64,000 nt of DNA from Geomonas oryzisoli (lineage in GTDB: Bacteria; Desulfobacterota; Desulfuromonadia; Geobacterales; Geobacteraceae): positions 2,823,501 to 2,887,500 of the forward strand of contig NZ_CP076723.1 in the NCBI RefSeq assembly GCF_018986915.1. The letters run 5' to 3'. Positions 54,195-63,351 of this stretch are shown here, piece by piece. The notes under the pieces are model-generated. The model made no database searches. It was not told the DNA's origin and was given only the letters and a program-made list of their open reading frames with translations. Both the position numbers and the translations under genes were made by a program. Positions within the stretch are counted from its first letter, which is position 1. Each line of letters starts with the position of its first letter.

Positions 54195-55463
54195 ATGCCC
54201 ATGCTTTTGGGAACCAAGGGAGACGACATCCTCAAGTGGCGCGCCAGCACGGAGCTGGTGGAGAGCCTCAAGAAGCGCCTGGAGCGCAAGTGGGGCAGCA
54301 GCTCGTCGCGCGAGGCGGAGGCCTTCCTCGGTACGCTGATCGACACCTTCAAGGAAGAACTGGCCTACGAGGACCAGCTGGACGAGGAGCTGGCGGCACT
54401 GAATCTCGCCATCGCCGAGGCTGCCTCCCCCGCCGACCTGGTGCCGCTCCAGGCGCGCTACCGGGAAGTTGTCGCCGCCCATTTCCGGCGCCGCAACTCC
54501 CCCCTGGCCCTGTGCGGCGCCTGCAACGCGCTGCACGACAAGGTGCTGCAAAGGGCGGCACAACTGGCCGAGGAACGCATGCGCGACCTGGGACAGGGAA
54601 CGGCGCCCGTCTACGCCCTGCTCGTCTCCGGGGACCGCGGCCGCGGCGAGCAGACCCTCTACGGCCGCAACCGCTACCTGTTGCTGCACCAGCTCGACTC
54701 CCAGCGCTTCTACCTGTTCTGCCGCCAGCTCACCCAGGCGCTCCACGAGGCCGGGCTCCTCGCCGAGGGGGAAACGCCCTGGCACGGCTCCCTCTCCGAA
54801 TGGCGCTCCCTGTTGAAGAACGGGGACCGTGACAAGCAGCCCCCCTCCCCCGAGCTAGAGCCGCTGCTCCCCTTCGCCGCCGCGCAGAAGCAGGCGGCGC
54901 CCCCGCTTCCCGAGTGGCGCTGGCGCCTGGAATCGATGGCCGATCTCTGCCAGGTCGCGGGCTTCGAGCCGCTGGCCGAACAGGCGCTCAGCGCGGCGGC
55001 GGCCGCCCTGAAGGAACAGCGCGGCCGCGATCCCTTTTTCCAGCTGGCGCGCCGGGTGATCAACCTCCCGCTCGCCCTCGGGCACTTCGGCCGCTGGCGG
55101 CTGGAACGCAGCGGCGAGCACCAGGGGGAGATCGACATCGAGACGCTGGGGCTCTCCCCCCTGGTACAACTGGTGCGCATCCTGGCGCTGCAGGCGGAGG
55201 TGCATGAAGGGGGAACGCTGGAGCGGGTGCGGCAGCTCCTGTACCGGGGGGCGCTGGACGTGGACCTGGCGGAACGGCTCTTGAAGGCGTTGCAGTGCCT
55301 GATGCAGTTGAGGATCGAGGGGGAGATCCGCAGCGAAGGGGCGGCAGCCTTCGCCAATCCGGAAGAGTTCAGCATGACGCTGGACGGGCGCCTCAGGGCC
55401 GCACTGGAGGCGGTACTGAGCCTGCAGAAGATCGCCTACCAGAGGCTGGTGGGACAGGTATAG
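54195..55463 (+). CDS. DUF294-like protein with inactivated nucleotidyltransferase site
   Basis: A 422-residue paralogue of the protein at 50825-52042. The equivalent of REEQTLITDQDYLIV reads GRGEQTLYGRNRYLLL, so both metal-binding Asp residues are Arg (158 and 160) and catalysis is unlikely. The C-terminal domain is well conserved (RSGEHQGEIDIETLGLSPLV against GSGEHKGSFNLKLLAWAPLV). One CxxC-like pair (LCGACNALH) is present. It is probably a regulatory pseudoenzyme. Start ATG at 54195, six bases after AGGGG. It runs into a TIM-barrel gene eight bases downstream. Confidence 0.72.
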   Translation: MPMLLGTKGDDILKWRASTELVESLKKRLERKWGSSSSREAEAFLGTLIDTFKEELAYEDQLDEELAALNLAIAEAASPADLVPLQARYREVVAAHFRRRNSPLALCGACNALHDKVLQRAAQLAEERMRDLGQGTAPVYALLVSGDRGRGEQTLYGRNRYLLLHQLDSQRFYLFCRQLTQALHEAGLLAEGETPWHGSLSEWRSLLKNGDRDKQPPSPELEPLLPFAAAQKQAAPPLPEWRWRLESMADLCQVAGFEPLAEQALSAAAAALKEQRGRDPFFQLARRVINLPLALGHFGRWRLERSGEHQGEIDIETLGLSPLVQLVRILALQAEVHEGGTLERVRQLLYRGALDVDLAERLLKALQCLMQLRIEGEIRSEGAAAFANPEEFSMTLDGRLRAALEAVLSLQKIAYQRLVGQV

Positions 55464-55471
55464 GACCGGGC

Positions 55472-56266
55472 ATGCGCATATCCATCTCCGCAGGAACGCT
55501 GTTCACCTTTCCCCTCCCCAAGGCCTTCGCCATGGCCCGGGAAGCCGGCTTCGACGGCGTGGAACTGGTGATCAACCAGGAGTTCCAGAAGGTGAACTCC
55601 CGGCGCCTGGTGCAGGAGCTCGCGCAGATCATGCCGATCTTCTCGATCCATGCCCCGTTCCTGCAGCTGGACGGCTGGGGAAGTCCGGTGGATTCTTTGA
55701 AACGTTGCGTGGAGATCGCCGCGGACTGCGGCATCGGGCTGGTGAACTTCCATCCCCCTTCCTGGCTGGGGCTGGAGTTCTCGTACTGGCGCTGGCTGTA
55801 CCGGATGCAGGACTTCCAGCAGGAGATCGGGGGGAACCAGGTGGCGGTCACTCTGGAGAACATGCCCTGGACCGGCAAGTACCGGATCAACGGCTACATC
55901 CTCTCCGACACCCAGAAGCTGATCGAATTCCTCCAGGAGAGGAACCTCTACCTCACCTTCGACTGCACCCACATGGGGAGCGGGCGGGCCAATTTCATCA
56001 ACGACTTCTACCTCTGCTACAACAGCGGCCGGATCAGGAACATCCACTTCTCCGACTACGGGCACGGCCGGCAGCACCTCTTGCCGGGGCACGGCATCCT
56101 GCCGCTCACCCGCTTCCTGAACCACCTGCGCAACACCGCCTACAACGACATCCTGACCCTCGAGCTTTCCCCCCACGAGTTCCCCAAAGGAGAAGGGATC
56201 ATCCAGGAAAGCCTCAAGGAGATCCTTGCCTACCTGAGGCAGGAGACCGCCAAGACTACCCCCTGA
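55472..56266 (+). CDS. Sugar phosphate isomerase/epimerase family TIM-barrel protein
   Basis: A 264-residue AP-endonuclease-2-like TIM barrel: MRISISAGTLFTFPLPKAFA at the start, then GFDGVELVIN, FSIHAPF, VNFHPP, VTLENMPW, LTFDCTHMGSG and LTLELSPHEF. The His, Glu and Asp residues in those strands would bind a divalent metal. The substrate is unknown. It follows the inactive DUF294-like gene by eight bases, and its end overlaps the convergent universal stress gene by 11 bases. Confidence 0.8.
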   Translation: MRISISAGTLFTFPLPKAFAMAREAGFDGVELVINQEFQKVNSRRLVQELAQIMPIFSIHAPFLQLDGWGSPVDSLKRCVEIAADCGIGLVNFHPPSWLGLEFSYWRWLYRMQDFQQEIGGNQVAVTLENMPWTGKYRINGYILSDTQKLIEFLQERNLYLTFDCTHMGSGRANFINDFYLCYNSGRIRNIHFSDYGHGRQHLLPGHGILPLTRFLNHLRNTAYNDILTLELSPHEFPKGEGIIQESLKEILAYLRQETAKTTP

Positions 56267-56711
56267 CCACGTAGACCGAGCATTTGGCGTCGCGCACCAC
56301 CTTGTGCGACACGCTCCCCAGGAGTTTCCGTTTCAGGAACCCCTTGCCGGTGCTTCCGATCACGATCACGTCGATCTCCTCCTTCTGCGAGAAGCGGATC
56401 AGCTCGTCGGCGGGATCCCCGTAGACCACCGCAGTCTCCAGCGGCACCTCCAGTTCGGCGGCGAGCTTCTCCACGACGTAGAAGATGCGTTCCTTGAGTT
56501 CGGTCCACTGGTCCTGTTCCGTGATGGGGCGCGCGGGGACGAAATCGGTGAAGGTATTGCGCGGCGCGTTGGGGAGCACCAGGAGCCCGTAGACCTTGCT
56601 CTTGAACTGGCTCGGGATGCCCGCCGCGAAACGGATCGCCTCCTCGGCGGCCTTGTCCGAAAGCGGTGAGCCGTCGATGGCCACCAGGATCTTCTTGCGC
56701 AGGTTGAGCAT
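56256..56711 (-). CDS. Universal stress protein (UspA family)
   Basis: A 151-residue protein starting MLNLRKKILVAIDGSPLSDK, with GGAGGAACG before the ATG. The ATP-binding motif G-x2-G-x9-G-S is intact in GSTGKGFLKRKLLGSVSHK, so it is the nucleotide-binding type. Typical role: stress survival, molecular target unknown. It overlaps the end of the convergent TIM-barrel gene. Confidence 0.92.
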   Translation of the reverse strand: MLNLRKKILVAIDGSPLSDKAAEEAIRFAAGIPSQFKSKVYGLLVLPNAPRNTFTDFVPARPITEQDQWTELKERIFYVVEKLAAELEVPLETAVVYGDPADELIRFSQKEEIDVIVIGSTGKGFLKRKLLGSVSHKVVRDAKCSVYVVRG

Positions 56712-56856
56712 CGTTCCTCCGGGTGTGGCTGGGGGGTGAAAGGCTGCACAACTATATAACATCGCCGTGGTTTTTCCTACAGGATTTTAAGGCGATTCCC
56801 CCCTGCGCCGCCTTGGCAAAGGCTCTATCAGCACGCAGAGTTGGGTGCGCGGCAGA

Positions 56857-56960
56857 AGGGACAGGCTCCGTCAGGTGCCTGTCCCTTTAGCGGAACGCTC
56901 CGTTCAGCTCAGCCATCTTTAAACCACCAAGGGGACAGGCACCTGGCGGAGCCGGTCCCC
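56857..56960. repeat. REPIN-like inverted repeat pair, copy 1
   Basis: Two hairpin arms in opposite orientation, GGGACAGGC...GCCTGTCCC and GGGGACAGGCACC...GGTCCCC, about 50 bases apart. The second copy is at 58430-58527. The rest of the 56712-57083 gap shows no gene. Confidence 0.8.
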
Positions 56961-57034
56961 TCCTTCGGAGAAGGCTCTACTATGGGAAAACGGAGGGGAT
57001 TTGTTTCTCGCTAAGGTCGGGGAATTTGCTGTAA

Positions 57035-57062
57035 CACAAAAGGCGCCCAAAGGCGCCCCGTT
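57035..57062 (-). terminator. Terminator after the inositol monophosphatase gene
   Basis: On the minus strand GGCGCC, TTTG and GGCGCC are followed by TTTTGTG. Confidence 0.75.
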
Positions 57063-57083
57063 TTTCGATGATGATGAGCCGGG

Positions 57084-57896
57084 TCACAAAACCGGCGCGG
57101 CGTTTCCCGCCCGCTCCAGCAGGGTCTCTATCTCGTCGTGGATGAGCCCGTTGGTGGCCAGGATGCGGTGGTCGTCGACCCGGTGCGGCTCCCCCTTGTG
57201 ATTGGTCACCCTCCCCCCCGCCTCCCGGACCAGCAGCGCGCCGGCCGCCACGTCCCACGGTTTCAGTTTGCACTCCCAGTAACCGTCCAGCCGCCCCGCA
57301 GCCACGTAGGCCAGGTCGAGCGCCGCGGCGCCCGCCCGGCGCACCCCGCGCGCGGCAAGCTGCAGTTCGAAGAAGTTGCGGAAGTTGTTCTCGTTGCCGC
57401 GCGCGGCGTCATAGGGAAAGCCGGTGGCGATCAGGGACTGCCTCAGCGGAGTTCTGCTGGAGACGTGGATGGGATCTCCGTTCAGGAAGGCCCCTCCCCC
57501 CCGGGTCGTCGTGAACAGCTCGTCCATCATGCAGTGGTAGATCACCCCGAGGGTCAGTTCCCCCTCCCGCTCGAGAGCGATGGAGACGCAGAACCAGGGG
57601 AAGCCGTGGGCGTAGTTGGTGGTGCCGTCCAAGGGGTCGATGATCCAGCGCCACTCCGGATCGCCGTCTGCGTAGAGGTTCTCCTCGGCCAGGAAGCTGT
57701 GGCCGGGAAAGGTACTCCTGATCCGGTTCACGATCATCTCCTCGCAGGCCCGGTCCACCTCGGTCACGATGTCGACCTCCCCCTTGAAGGAGAAGCTGAA
57801 ATCCCCCCAGAGCCTCTGCTTCTGGAGAGCCCCCGCCTCCCGTGCCGCGGCGACCGCGACATCGAGCATCTGTTGCAGCCCGACCTCAATGGACAT
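57084..57896 (-). CDS. Inositol monophosphatase family protein
   Basis: A 270-residue FIG-superfamily phosphatase (SuhB-like). The metal-binding motifs are complete: FLAEEN, WIIDPLDGTTNYAHGFP and the C-terminal WDVAAGALLVREAGG. The true substrate could be inositol-1-phosphate or another phosphomonoester. It begins at 57896, overlapping the ferritin-like gene by 11 bases, so the two are coexpressed. Confidence 0.93.
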   Translation of the reverse strand: MSIEVGLQQMLDVAVAAAREAGALQKQRLWGDFSFSFKGEVDIVTEVDRACEEMIVNRIRSTFPGHSFLAEENLYADGDPEWRWIIDPLDGTTNYAHGFPWFCVSIALEREGELTLGVIYHCMMDELFTTTRGGGAFLNGDPIHVSSRTPLRQSLIATGFPYDAARGNENNFRNFFELQLAARGVRRAGAAALDLAYVAAGRLDGYWECKLKPWDVAAGALLVREAGGRVTNHKGEPHRVDDHRILATNGLIHDEIETLLERAGNAAPVL

Positions 57897-58329
57897 CGCT
57901 ATCCTCCAGAAGTTCCTGCATCTCCTCGAGCAGCGTGAAGTGGATCTCGTCCTCGTCGGCCATGGTCTGGAACATCTCGCGCTCCCAGGGGTGCAGCGCC
58001 TCGCGGGCCAGTTCGGAGCAGGCACGCGCCGAAAGCGCCTCGAACTGCATGGCGTTCCGATACAGGCTGAGATCGCCCCGGTAGCGGGAGAGTTCGCGAA
58101 CCGAGAGCCGACGCAGGATGCTCTTCGCCCCCTCCAGCGTGGCCGAGTGGGGCAGGTCCACCCTGCCGCCGTCCCGCAGCGCACGCAGCGCCCCCGCGTG
58201 ACGCAGCTCGTCGTCGCTGAACATCCTGAAGATGGTGGAGAGCCCCACGACCCCCGACTCCGCGCTGCAACGCTGGTAATACCCTATGCCGTCCCCTTCC
58301 TTCCGGAGCACCATGTCCCTGGAATCCAT
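57886..58329 (-). CDS. Rubrerythrin/ferritin-like four-helix protein
   Basis: A 147-residue helical protein with two iron-ligand-type motifs, DDELRHAGAL and DEDEIHFTLL, as in the ferritin-like superfamily. No rubredoxin domain is attached. I start at MDSRDMVLRKE (58329), preceded by GGGAGGGAG. Likely roles are iron binding or peroxide defence, but the function is inferred. Confidence 0.75.
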   Translation of the reverse strand: MDSRDMVLRKEGDGIGYYQRCSAESGVVGLSTIFRMFSDDELRHAGALRALRDGGRVDLPHSATLEGAKSILRRLSVRELSRYRGDLSLYRNAMQFEALSARACSELAREALHPWEREMFQTMADEDEIHFTLLEEMQELLEDSDVH

Positions 58330-58429
58330 ATCTCCCTCCCGAGGTCTCTTTTTCTGGCTGGAAAACATTAACAGGAAATCTCTATATTTCAAAAGGGTAG
58401 GCGATTTTTTTGTGGCGGGAGGGGACTGG

Positions 58430-58527
58430 CTCCGCCAGGTGCCTGTCCCCTTAGTGGTTGTGAAAGCCCGCTCAGTCGAATGAAGCGTTCCGCCAGAGGG
58501 ACAGGCACCTGACGGAGCCAGTCCCTT
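58430..58527. repeat. REPIN-like inverted repeat pair, copy 2
   Basis: GGACTGGCTCCGCCAGGTGC and, inverted about 45 bases later, GACAGGCACCTGACGGAGCC. Same family as copy 1; together the copies flank the inositol monophosphatase/ferritin-like pair. No gene is seen in the 58330-58632 gap apart from this and the amtB terminator. Confidence 0.8.
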
Positions 58528-58573
58528 CCGCCGCGCCCCCTCCCTCCGGAACCAACACTGTTCGCTGCTTGGG

Positions 58574-58606
58574 CAAAAAGAAAAGGGGGACCTTGCGGTC
58601 CCCCCC
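58574..58606 (-). terminator. Terminator after amtB
   Basis: On the minus strand GGGGGACC, GCAA and GGTCCCCC, followed by TTTTCTTTTT. Confidence 0.92.
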
Positions 58607-58632
58607 TCTCGTTGCGGGTAGTGCAGTCTGAG

Positions 58633-60174
58633 CTAGTTGTAAGCGGTCTCGGAGTGCTGGGTCTGGTCGAGGCCCATGATCTCCTCTTCCTTCTCGACGC
58701 GCAGCCCGATGGTCTTGTGCAGGACGAAGGCGATGACCAGGGTCACCACCACCGCGTAGACGGCTGCGGCGCCGACGGCGACCAGCTGGGTGACGAACTG
58801 CTTCATGTTGCCGGAGGTGAGGCCGGTAGCGCCGACGGTGGCGAAGACGCCGGTCAGGATGGCGCCGGTGGTGCCGCCCACGCCGTGCACGCCAAAGGCA
58901 TCCAGGGAGTCGTCGTACTTAAGCTTCGCCTTGAGCAGCACGCCGCCGTAGCAGACCAGGCCGCCGGCAACGCCCATCAAGAGGGCGGCACCCGGCTGTA
59001 CGAAGCCGGCTGCGGGGGTGATCACGACCAGGCCCGCCACCACGCCGGAGCCGAAGCCCAGGGCGGAAGGTTTGCCGGCATGGATCCACTCGGCGATCAT
59101 CCAGGTGAGGCCGGCAGCGGCCGGTGCGATGGTGGTGGTCATGAAGGCCAGGCCGGCCAAGCCGCCAGCCGCGTCGGAGCAGCCGGCGCCCACGATGGCG
59201 GAACCCGCGTTGAAGCCGAACCAGCCGAACCAGAGCAGACCGACGCCGAGCAGGGTCAGCGGGAGGCTGTGCGGAGCCATGCGCTCGTTGGGGAAGCCGT
59301 GACGCTTGCCGAGGAAGAAGAGTACCACCAGGGCCGAGATACCGGAGGAGAGGTGAACGACGGTGCCGCCTGCGAAGTCAAGTGCGCCCATCTTGAAGAG
59401 CCAGCCGTCGGACATCCAGACCCAGTGCGCCAGCGGATCGTAGACCAGGGTGGTCCAGAGCAGCACGAACAGGCAGTAGGCGGAGAACTTGATCCTCTCG
59501 GCCAGTGCACCCGAAATCAGGGCCACGGTGATGATGGCGAACATGGCCTGGTACATGGCGAACACGTACTCGGGAATCGCGCCCGGCTCGGTCGGGACGT
59601 TCTGGAACAGCGCGTAGATCGCGTTGCCGTCCTTGAAGGTGATCAGCCCGTTCAAAAGGGCCTTGCTGAAGTCGCCCACCAGGCCGTGCCCCATGTCGGG
59701 GCCGAAGGCCAGGGAGTAGCCGATGATGGCCCACTGCACGCCGACGATGCCCATGGCCACCAGGGAGTGCATCATGGTCGAGAGGACGTTCTTCTGACGG
59801 ACCATGCCGCCGTAGAACAGGGCGAGGCCCGGGGTCATGAAGAGGACCATGGCGGCGGAGACCAGCATCCATGCGGTGTCGCCGGTGTTGAGAACCGGGG
59901 CGACGTTCTTGGCAGCCGGCGCCGCGGCAGGGGCGGCGGCCGGTGCGGCTGCGGCCGGAGCAGGTGCGGCGGCGGGGGCGGCAGCGGCGGCGGGGGCTGC
60001 GGTGGCGGTGGCGGCAGCCGGCGCCGCGGCGGAATCGGCCGCCTTCTCCTCGGCGATGGCGAGGACCGGTACCAGCATCAGGCTGGCCAGGAGGGCCAGC
60101 TTCCCGAGTTTCATTGTGAGGCAGCTGGAAGCGGGCTTAGCTGCATCCTTTACCTTTTTAATGTCACGCATCAT
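58633..60174 (-). CDS. amtB: Ammonium transporter AmtB
   Basis: A 513-residue Amt-family channel. A signal helix (LALLASLMLVPVLAIAEE) is followed by about 50 Ala/Pro residues, then eleven membrane helices. The twin pore His residues are in VVHLSSG and AFGVHGVGG, and the gate region WLFKMGALDFAGG is intact. I favour ATG 60174, with GGAG six bases upstream, over 60186. It follows glnK by about 50 bases, the usual amt-glnK partnership for ammonium uptake under nitrogen limitation. Confidence 0.95.
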   Translation of the reverse strand: MMRDIKKVKDAAKPASSCLTMKLGKLALLASLMLVPVLAIAEEKAADSAAAPAAATATAAPAAAAAPAAAPAPAAAAPAAAPAAAPAAKNVAPVLNTGDTAWMLVSAAMVLFMTPGLALFYGGMVRQKNVLSTMMHSLVAMGIVGVQWAIIGYSLAFGPDMGHGLVGDFSKALLNGLITFKDGNAIYALFQNVPTEPGAIPEYVFAMYQAMFAIITVALISGALAERIKFSAYCLFVLLWTTLVYDPLAHWVWMSDGWLFKMGALDFAGGTVVHLSSGISALVVLFFLGKRHGFPNERMAPHSLPLTLLGVGLLWFGWFGFNAGSAIVGAGCSDAAGGLAGLAFMTTTIAPAAAGLTWMIAEWIHAGKPSALGFGSGVVAGLVVITPAAGFVQPGAALLMGVAGGLVCYGGVLLKAKLKYDDSLDAFGVHGVGGTTGAILTGVFATVGATGLTSGNMKQFVTQLVAVGAAAVYAVVVTLVIAFVLHKTIGLRVEKEEEIMGLDQTQHSETAYN

Positions 60175-60225
60175 AACACTCTCCATTGATCGTATTTATG
60201 GGTTGGATTGAAAGATCCTGAAGTC

Positions 60226-60880
<655 letters not shown>

Positions 60881-60881
60881 T

Positions 60882-60899
60882 TAGCACAGGCTGTGCCAG
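60882..60899 (-). promoter_or_regulatory. Predicted sigma-54 promoter of glnK-amtB
   Basis: The minus strand reads TGGCACAGCCTGTGCTA: GG and GC are 10 bases apart (consensus TGGCACG-N4-TTGCW; two mismatches). The same stretch is also a GCAC/GTGC dyad. Confidence 0.6.
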
Positions 60900-61053
60900 C
60901 TCGCATCAACGCTTGCAACACATTGAAACATTGACGTTTTTAGCCTTCGTCGCGTAAACGCGGCCATATACAGGTCACTTATTGCGGCAGGTATGATGAT
61001 TTTTTAGGCAAGGACGGAAACGAAGGGCATGACCGGTTAACCGGGGCTGCAGG
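60900..61053. other. Intergenic region upstream of glnK
   Basis: No gene. A 12-bp palindrome CCGGTTAACCGG lies at 61033-61044, just past the end of the GGDEF/EAL gene; it has no T-run and so is a poor terminator. Confidence 0.5.
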
Positions 61054-63351
61054 TCAGCAGCCGGAGTCACTGGGGGCGGGATCTGTGGCCGGATCTGTGG
61101 CCGGATCTGTCGCCGGATCTGTGGCCGGTTCTGAAACGGCGGCATCAGTCGTAGCTGGATCAGTCGCGGCGGCATCAATGCCGGCCGGAGCTGTCGTAGC
61201 AGGATCGTTCACAGCGGGAGCTGTCATAGCGGGATCAGTCGCTGTGGGCAGGAACAGGCGGGGATACTCCTCCGGACGCATCGGCTTGCTGAAGAGGTAC
61301 CCCTGGTACATATCGCAGCGGTTCCTGGTGAGGAATTCAAGCTGTGCCGGGGTCTCCACCCCTTCCGCGATCACCTGCAGCTTCAGGGTGTGCGCCATTT
61401 CGATGGTGGCCAGTGTGATGGCGGCGTCGTCGGGGTCGTTGGTGATGTCGTTGATGAAGGTCCGGTCGATCTTCAGCACGTCGAGCGGAAACCGCTTCAG
61501 GTAGGAAAGCGAGGAGAAGCCGGTGCCGAAGTCGTCGATCGCCAGGCGCACCCCCATCCCCTTGAGGGCCTGGAGCGTCTTCACGGTTCGCTCGGTGTGC
61601 GCCATGAGCACCCCTTCGGTGAGTTCCAGCTCCAAAAGGCCGGGGTCGAGACCACTGCGCTCCAGGACGGCGGTAACCGTGTCCAGCAACTCGTTCTTCA
61701 GAAACTGCTGCCCCGAGATGTTGACGGCGATGGTTACCGGCGGCAGCCCCTGGTCGATCCAGAGCTTGTGCTGGCGGCAGGCCTCCCTCATCACCCACTG
61801 GTCGATCTGGATCACCAGCCCGATCTCCTCGGCCAGCGGCAGGAAACGGCCGGGCTCCACCACCCCCAGTTCCTTGCTGTTCCACCGCACCAGGGCCTCG
61901 ATGCCAACCACCTCGCCGGTCCGGCAGCTCACCTGGGGCTGGTAGTAGACCTGGAACTCCTCCTCCTTGAGCGCCTTATGGAGCTGGCTTTCCAGGATGA
62001 TCCGTTCCAGCGCCTTGGCGTTCATCGACTCGTCGTAGATCTGGTAGCCGTTTCTCCCCTGCTCCTTGGCCTGGTACATGGCGCCGTCCGCGTTTCTGAT
62101 CAGGTCGCTGGCGGTGGTCGCATCGAAGGGATAGAGACTGATGCCGATGCTGGTCGAGACGAATACCTCCTGCCCTTCCAGTGAATACGGTACCGATACC
62201 GCATCCAGGATGCGCCGGGCCACCTTGGCCACGTCCTGGAAGTGCTCTATGTCCGAGAGCATGATGGTGAACTCGTCGCCGCCCAACCGCGACACCAGCG
62301 AGGGGGGACAGTCGTCTTCGGCGCGGGCGAGGCAATCGCTTCTGCGCACGCAGCGCAGCAGGCGGTCGGCCACGTCCTGCAGCAACCGGTCGCCCACCCC
62401 GTGTCCCAGCGTGTCGTTCACCAGCTTGAAGCGGTCCAGGTCGAGGAACAGTACGGCCAGCATGCGGTCGTTGCGGTTGGCGAAGACCAGCGCCTGCTCC
62501 AGCTGCTGCTGGAAGAAGCGGCGGTTGGGGAGCCCGGTCAGGGCGTCGTAGTAGGCCAGCAGGCGGATCTGCTCCTCTGCCCGCTTGCGCTCGGTGATGT
62601 CCTGGATGGTGCCGGTCAGGCAGACGGCCTCCCCCTCCTCGTCCAGCACGGTCACCAGCTCGGCGTGCAGGGTCCGATCCCCACCGTCCAGGGTGACGCG
62701 GTAATCGAAGCTCAAGGGGGCGCGCTTGGCTATGGCGTCGTCGATGGAGCCCTGCACGAAGGCGCGGTCCTGGTGGTGCACCGGGTCGAGGATGGGGTTG
62801 CCGTCGCGGTGGCCGGGGTCGATGCAGCAGATGCTGTACACCTCTTCCGAGCAGCGGATCTCTCCGCTGGTGAGGTCCCATTCCCAGGAGCCTATGTGGG
62901 CGAGGCTCTGGGCGTGGGCGAGGCCGGCGCGGCTTTCCCTGAGCTGCTCGAGCGCGCTGCTTGCCCGCAGCATGTAACTCACCCGGTAGCCCAGGATGTG
63001 CCAGTTGATCGGCTTGGTGATGAAGTCGGTGGCGCCGACCTCGTAGGCGCAGTCGATGGACTCCAGGTCGTCCAGGCCGGTCATCATCAGGACCGGCGTG
63101 TCGCGCCCCCCCTCGGTGCGCCGGATGGCGCTGCAGACGGAGAAGCCGTCCACGCCGGGGAGCATGACGTCCAGGAGCACGAGATCCGGCGCGTAAGCGT
63201 GGAATTCTTCCAGCGCCTGCTCTCCGGTCTCGGCGTCGCGCACCGCGAACCCGGAGTTCTCCAGGGTCTCCCGGGCCAGCAGACGCACGGCCTGGTCGTC
63301 GTCCACCACCATGACCAGCGCGGTGGCGCGTTTGGACTTCCTGGTCAGCAT
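61054..63351 (-). CDS. Response regulator with PAS, GGDEF and EAL domains
   Basis: A 765-residue cyclic-di-GMP signalling protein. Receiver domain 1-130 ([10 protein letters not shown], phospho-Asp in [12 protein letters not shown]), PAS domain about 145-255 ending [24 protein letters not shown] domain about 270-430 ([12 protein letters not shown], active-type) and EAL domain about 445-690 ([20 protein letters not shown]). A low-complexity tail of (ATDP)n ends the protein. The start at 63351 overlaps the upstream hybrid kinase gene by seven bases. Both synthesis and breakdown of c-di-GMP are possible; such signals often act on pili. Confidence 0.93.
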   Translation of the reverse strand: MLTRKSKRATALVMVVDDDQAVRLLARETLENSGFAVRDAETGEQALEEFHAYAPDLVLLDVMLPGVDGFSVCSAIRRTEGGRDTPVLMMTGLDDLESIDCAYEVGATDFITKPINWHILGYRVSYMLRASSALEQLRESRAGLAHAQSLAHIGSWEWDLTSGEIRCSEEVYSICCIDPGHRDGNPILDPVHHQDRAFVQGSIDDAIAKRAPLSFDYRVTLDGGDRTLHAELVTVLDEEGEAVCLTGTIQDITERKRAEEQIRLLAYYDALTGLPNRRFFQQQLEQALVFANRNDRMLAVLFLDLDRFKLVNDTLGHGVGDRLLQDVADRLLRCVRRSDCLARAEDDCPPSLVSRLGGDEFTIMLSDIEHFQDVAKVARRILDAVSVPYSLEGQEVFVSTSIGISLYPFDATTASDLIRNADGAMYQAKEQGRNGYQIYDESMNAKALERIILESQLHKALKEEEFQVYYQPQVSCRTGEVVGIEALVRWNSKELGVVEPGRFLPLAEEIGLVIQIDQWVMREACRQHKLWIDQGLPPVTIAVNISGQQFLKNELLDTVTAVLERSGLDPGLLELELTEGVLMAHTERTVKTLQALKGMGVRLAIDDFGTGFSSLSYLKRFPLDVLKIDRTFINDITNDPDDAAITLATIEMAHTLKLQVIAEGVETPAQLEFLTRNRCDMYQGYLFSKPMRPEEYPRLFLPTATDPAMTAPAVNDPATTAPAGIDAAATDPATTDAAVSEPATDPATDPATDPATDPAPSDSGC
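61079..61131 (-). repeat. 12-base tandem repeat in the tail of the GGDEF/EAL gene
   Basis: About four near-perfect copies of GATCCGGCCACA encode repeated Asp-Pro-Ala-Thr. Related, more diverged units extend upstream to about 61245. Confidence 0.85.

Noticed and set aside
61079-61131. Regular short repeats as a possible CRISPR array
   Set aside because: Units are 12 bases with no spacers and lie inside a coding frame; no cas genes are present.
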